This document shows, piece by piece, positions 63,542 to 64,000 of a stretch of 64,000 nucleotides of DNA (its first letter is position 1; each line of letters opens with the position of its first letter). The stretch is from the NCBI RefSeq assembly GCF_049316285.1, contig NZ_JBMOXA010000003.1:124001-188000 (forward strand). Direction: 5' to 3'. The position numbers were made by a program, and so were the translations under genes. The notes below the pieces were generated by a model that worked only from the letters and a program-made list of their open reading frames with translations, had not been told where the DNA came from and ran no database searches. The DNA comes from Rhodoferax_B sp049316285. GTDB lineage: Bacteria > Pseudomonadota > Gammaproteobacteria > Burkholderiales > Burkholderiaceae_C.

Positions 63542-64000
63542 ATGCGACTGCTGATCGTCAAGCTTTCATCACTGGGTGATGTCATTCAGACCTTGCCCGC
63601 CCTACACGACATGCGCAAGGCGCGGCCCGAGGCCACCTTTGACTGGGTGGTCGAAGAGGCGTTTGCGCCCTTGCTGCAAGCGACGGTGCCGGGCCTGGCA
63701 CGGGTCATTCCTGTCGCACAACGCCGCTGGCGCAAGACCCCTTTCAGCGCCGCGGTGCGGGCTGAGCGCGCGCGTTTCAGCGAGCTGCTGGCGAGCGAAG
63801 CCTACGACGCCGTCATCGACTTTCAGGGCCTGATCAAATCGGCCGTGATTGCGCGCCGCGCCAAGCTGGCGCCCGGTGGCTGGCGTGCCACCTATGGCAA
63901 TGGCAGCGAAGACTGCGGCTGGGAATGGCCGGTGCGGTTCATGGTGCAAAAGCCGCAGCCCATGCCGCCGCGCATCCACTCCTTGCAACGCTACCGCCGC
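63542..64000 (+). CDS. waaC: Lipopolysaccharide heptosyltransferase I, N-terminal part (3' end outside window)
   Basis: The frame is open from ATG 63542 to the window end (153 codons). MRLLIVKLSSLGDVIQTLPAL is the signature start of GT9 heptosyltransferases, and FDWVVEEAFAPLL, LASEAYDAVIDFQGLIKSAVIAR and ATYGNGSEDCGWEW follow as in WaaC. It would add the first heptose to Kdo2-lipid A at the cytoplasmic face of the inner membrane. Only 23 bases after the phosphomutase gene, so probably co-transcribed. Confidence 0.9.
   Translation, partial: MRLLIVKLSSLGDVIQTLPALHDMRKARPEATFDWVVEEAFAPLLQATVPGLARVIPVAQRRWRKTPFSAAVRAERARFSELLASEAYDAVIDFQGLIKSAVIARRAKLAPGGWRATYGNGSEDCGWEWPVRFMVQKPQPMPPRIHSLQRYRR

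Overview
The window looks like chromosomal core DNA of a GC-rich betaproteobacterium, most likely Burkholderiales/Comamonadaceae (Rhodoferax/Polaromonas-like). This is inferred from gene content and order: trxA-rho-rpmE2 (type B L31), an SRP RNA gene divergent from dnaX followed by ybaB and recR, a gloB/methyltransferase/rnhA block, a PEP-CTERM protein, and a BMP-type nucleoside transporter. I see no prophage, insertion sequence, CRISPR array or tRNA gene. Genes are tightly packed, with many ATGA stop/start overlaps.

Layout. 1-7.9 kb: the end of a PhoR-like kinase, a MATE exporter overlapping a multispanning GT-C-like membrane protein, rpmE2, rho, trxA and a flavoprotein. 8.0-11.9 kb: one very large patatin-like membrane phospholipase. 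12.0-15.2 kb: the SRP 4.5S RNA gene (minus strand, found from sequence), dnaX with a nine-A slippery run, ybaB and recR. 15.3-18.1 kb: an SsuABC/TauABC-type ABC importer. 18.1-23.2 kb: a MltD-like transglycosylase, gloB, a methyltransferase whose start codon overlaps that of gloB, rnhA and sbcB. 23.3-33.4 kb: a PHB-depolymerase-type esterase behind a perfect palindrome, cardiolipin synthase, an ABM monooxygenase, a sirtuin, an amidohydrolase/D-2-hydroxyacid dehydrogenase pair, a 985-residue protein carrying peptidoglycan-binding, GH19-like, papain-like and lipase-like domains, and a glutathione S-transferase.

33.5-46.7 kb is a pyrimidine salvage/catabolism locus on the minus strand. In transcription order it holds a URC1-type GTP cyclohydrolase II homologue, URC4 (DUF1688), upp, a BMP substrate-binding protein, a nucleoside-type ABC ATPase with two permeases, a GntP-family permease and a cytosine deaminase-family enzyme. 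URC1, URC4 and uracil phosphoribosyltransferase are the genes of the URC uracil-degradation pathway described in yeast. A plus-strand signalling operon (response regulator, CheC-type phosphatase, diguanylate cyclase) sits inside this locus, between the binding protein and the ATPase.

46.7-50.5 kb: a decayed reading frame, a PEP-CTERM protein divergent from a NarL/NarX-type two-component system, and a NUDIX hydrolase. 50.6-63.5 kb: a complete glycogen locus. glgP-glgB-glgX-malQ (minus) make branches and degrade glycogen; divergent glgC-glgA and a phosphoglucomutase/phosphomannomutase (plus) feed synthesis. The window ends inside a WaaC-like heptosyltransferase gene.

The observations most worth following up are the four-domain hydrolase, the URC locus and its split by the CheC/GGDEF module, the dnaX slippery site with nearby stops in both shifted frames, the palindrome containing CTGC-N3-GCAG before the PHB-depolymerase-type gene, and the compensatory change in the SRP RNA tetraloop stem.
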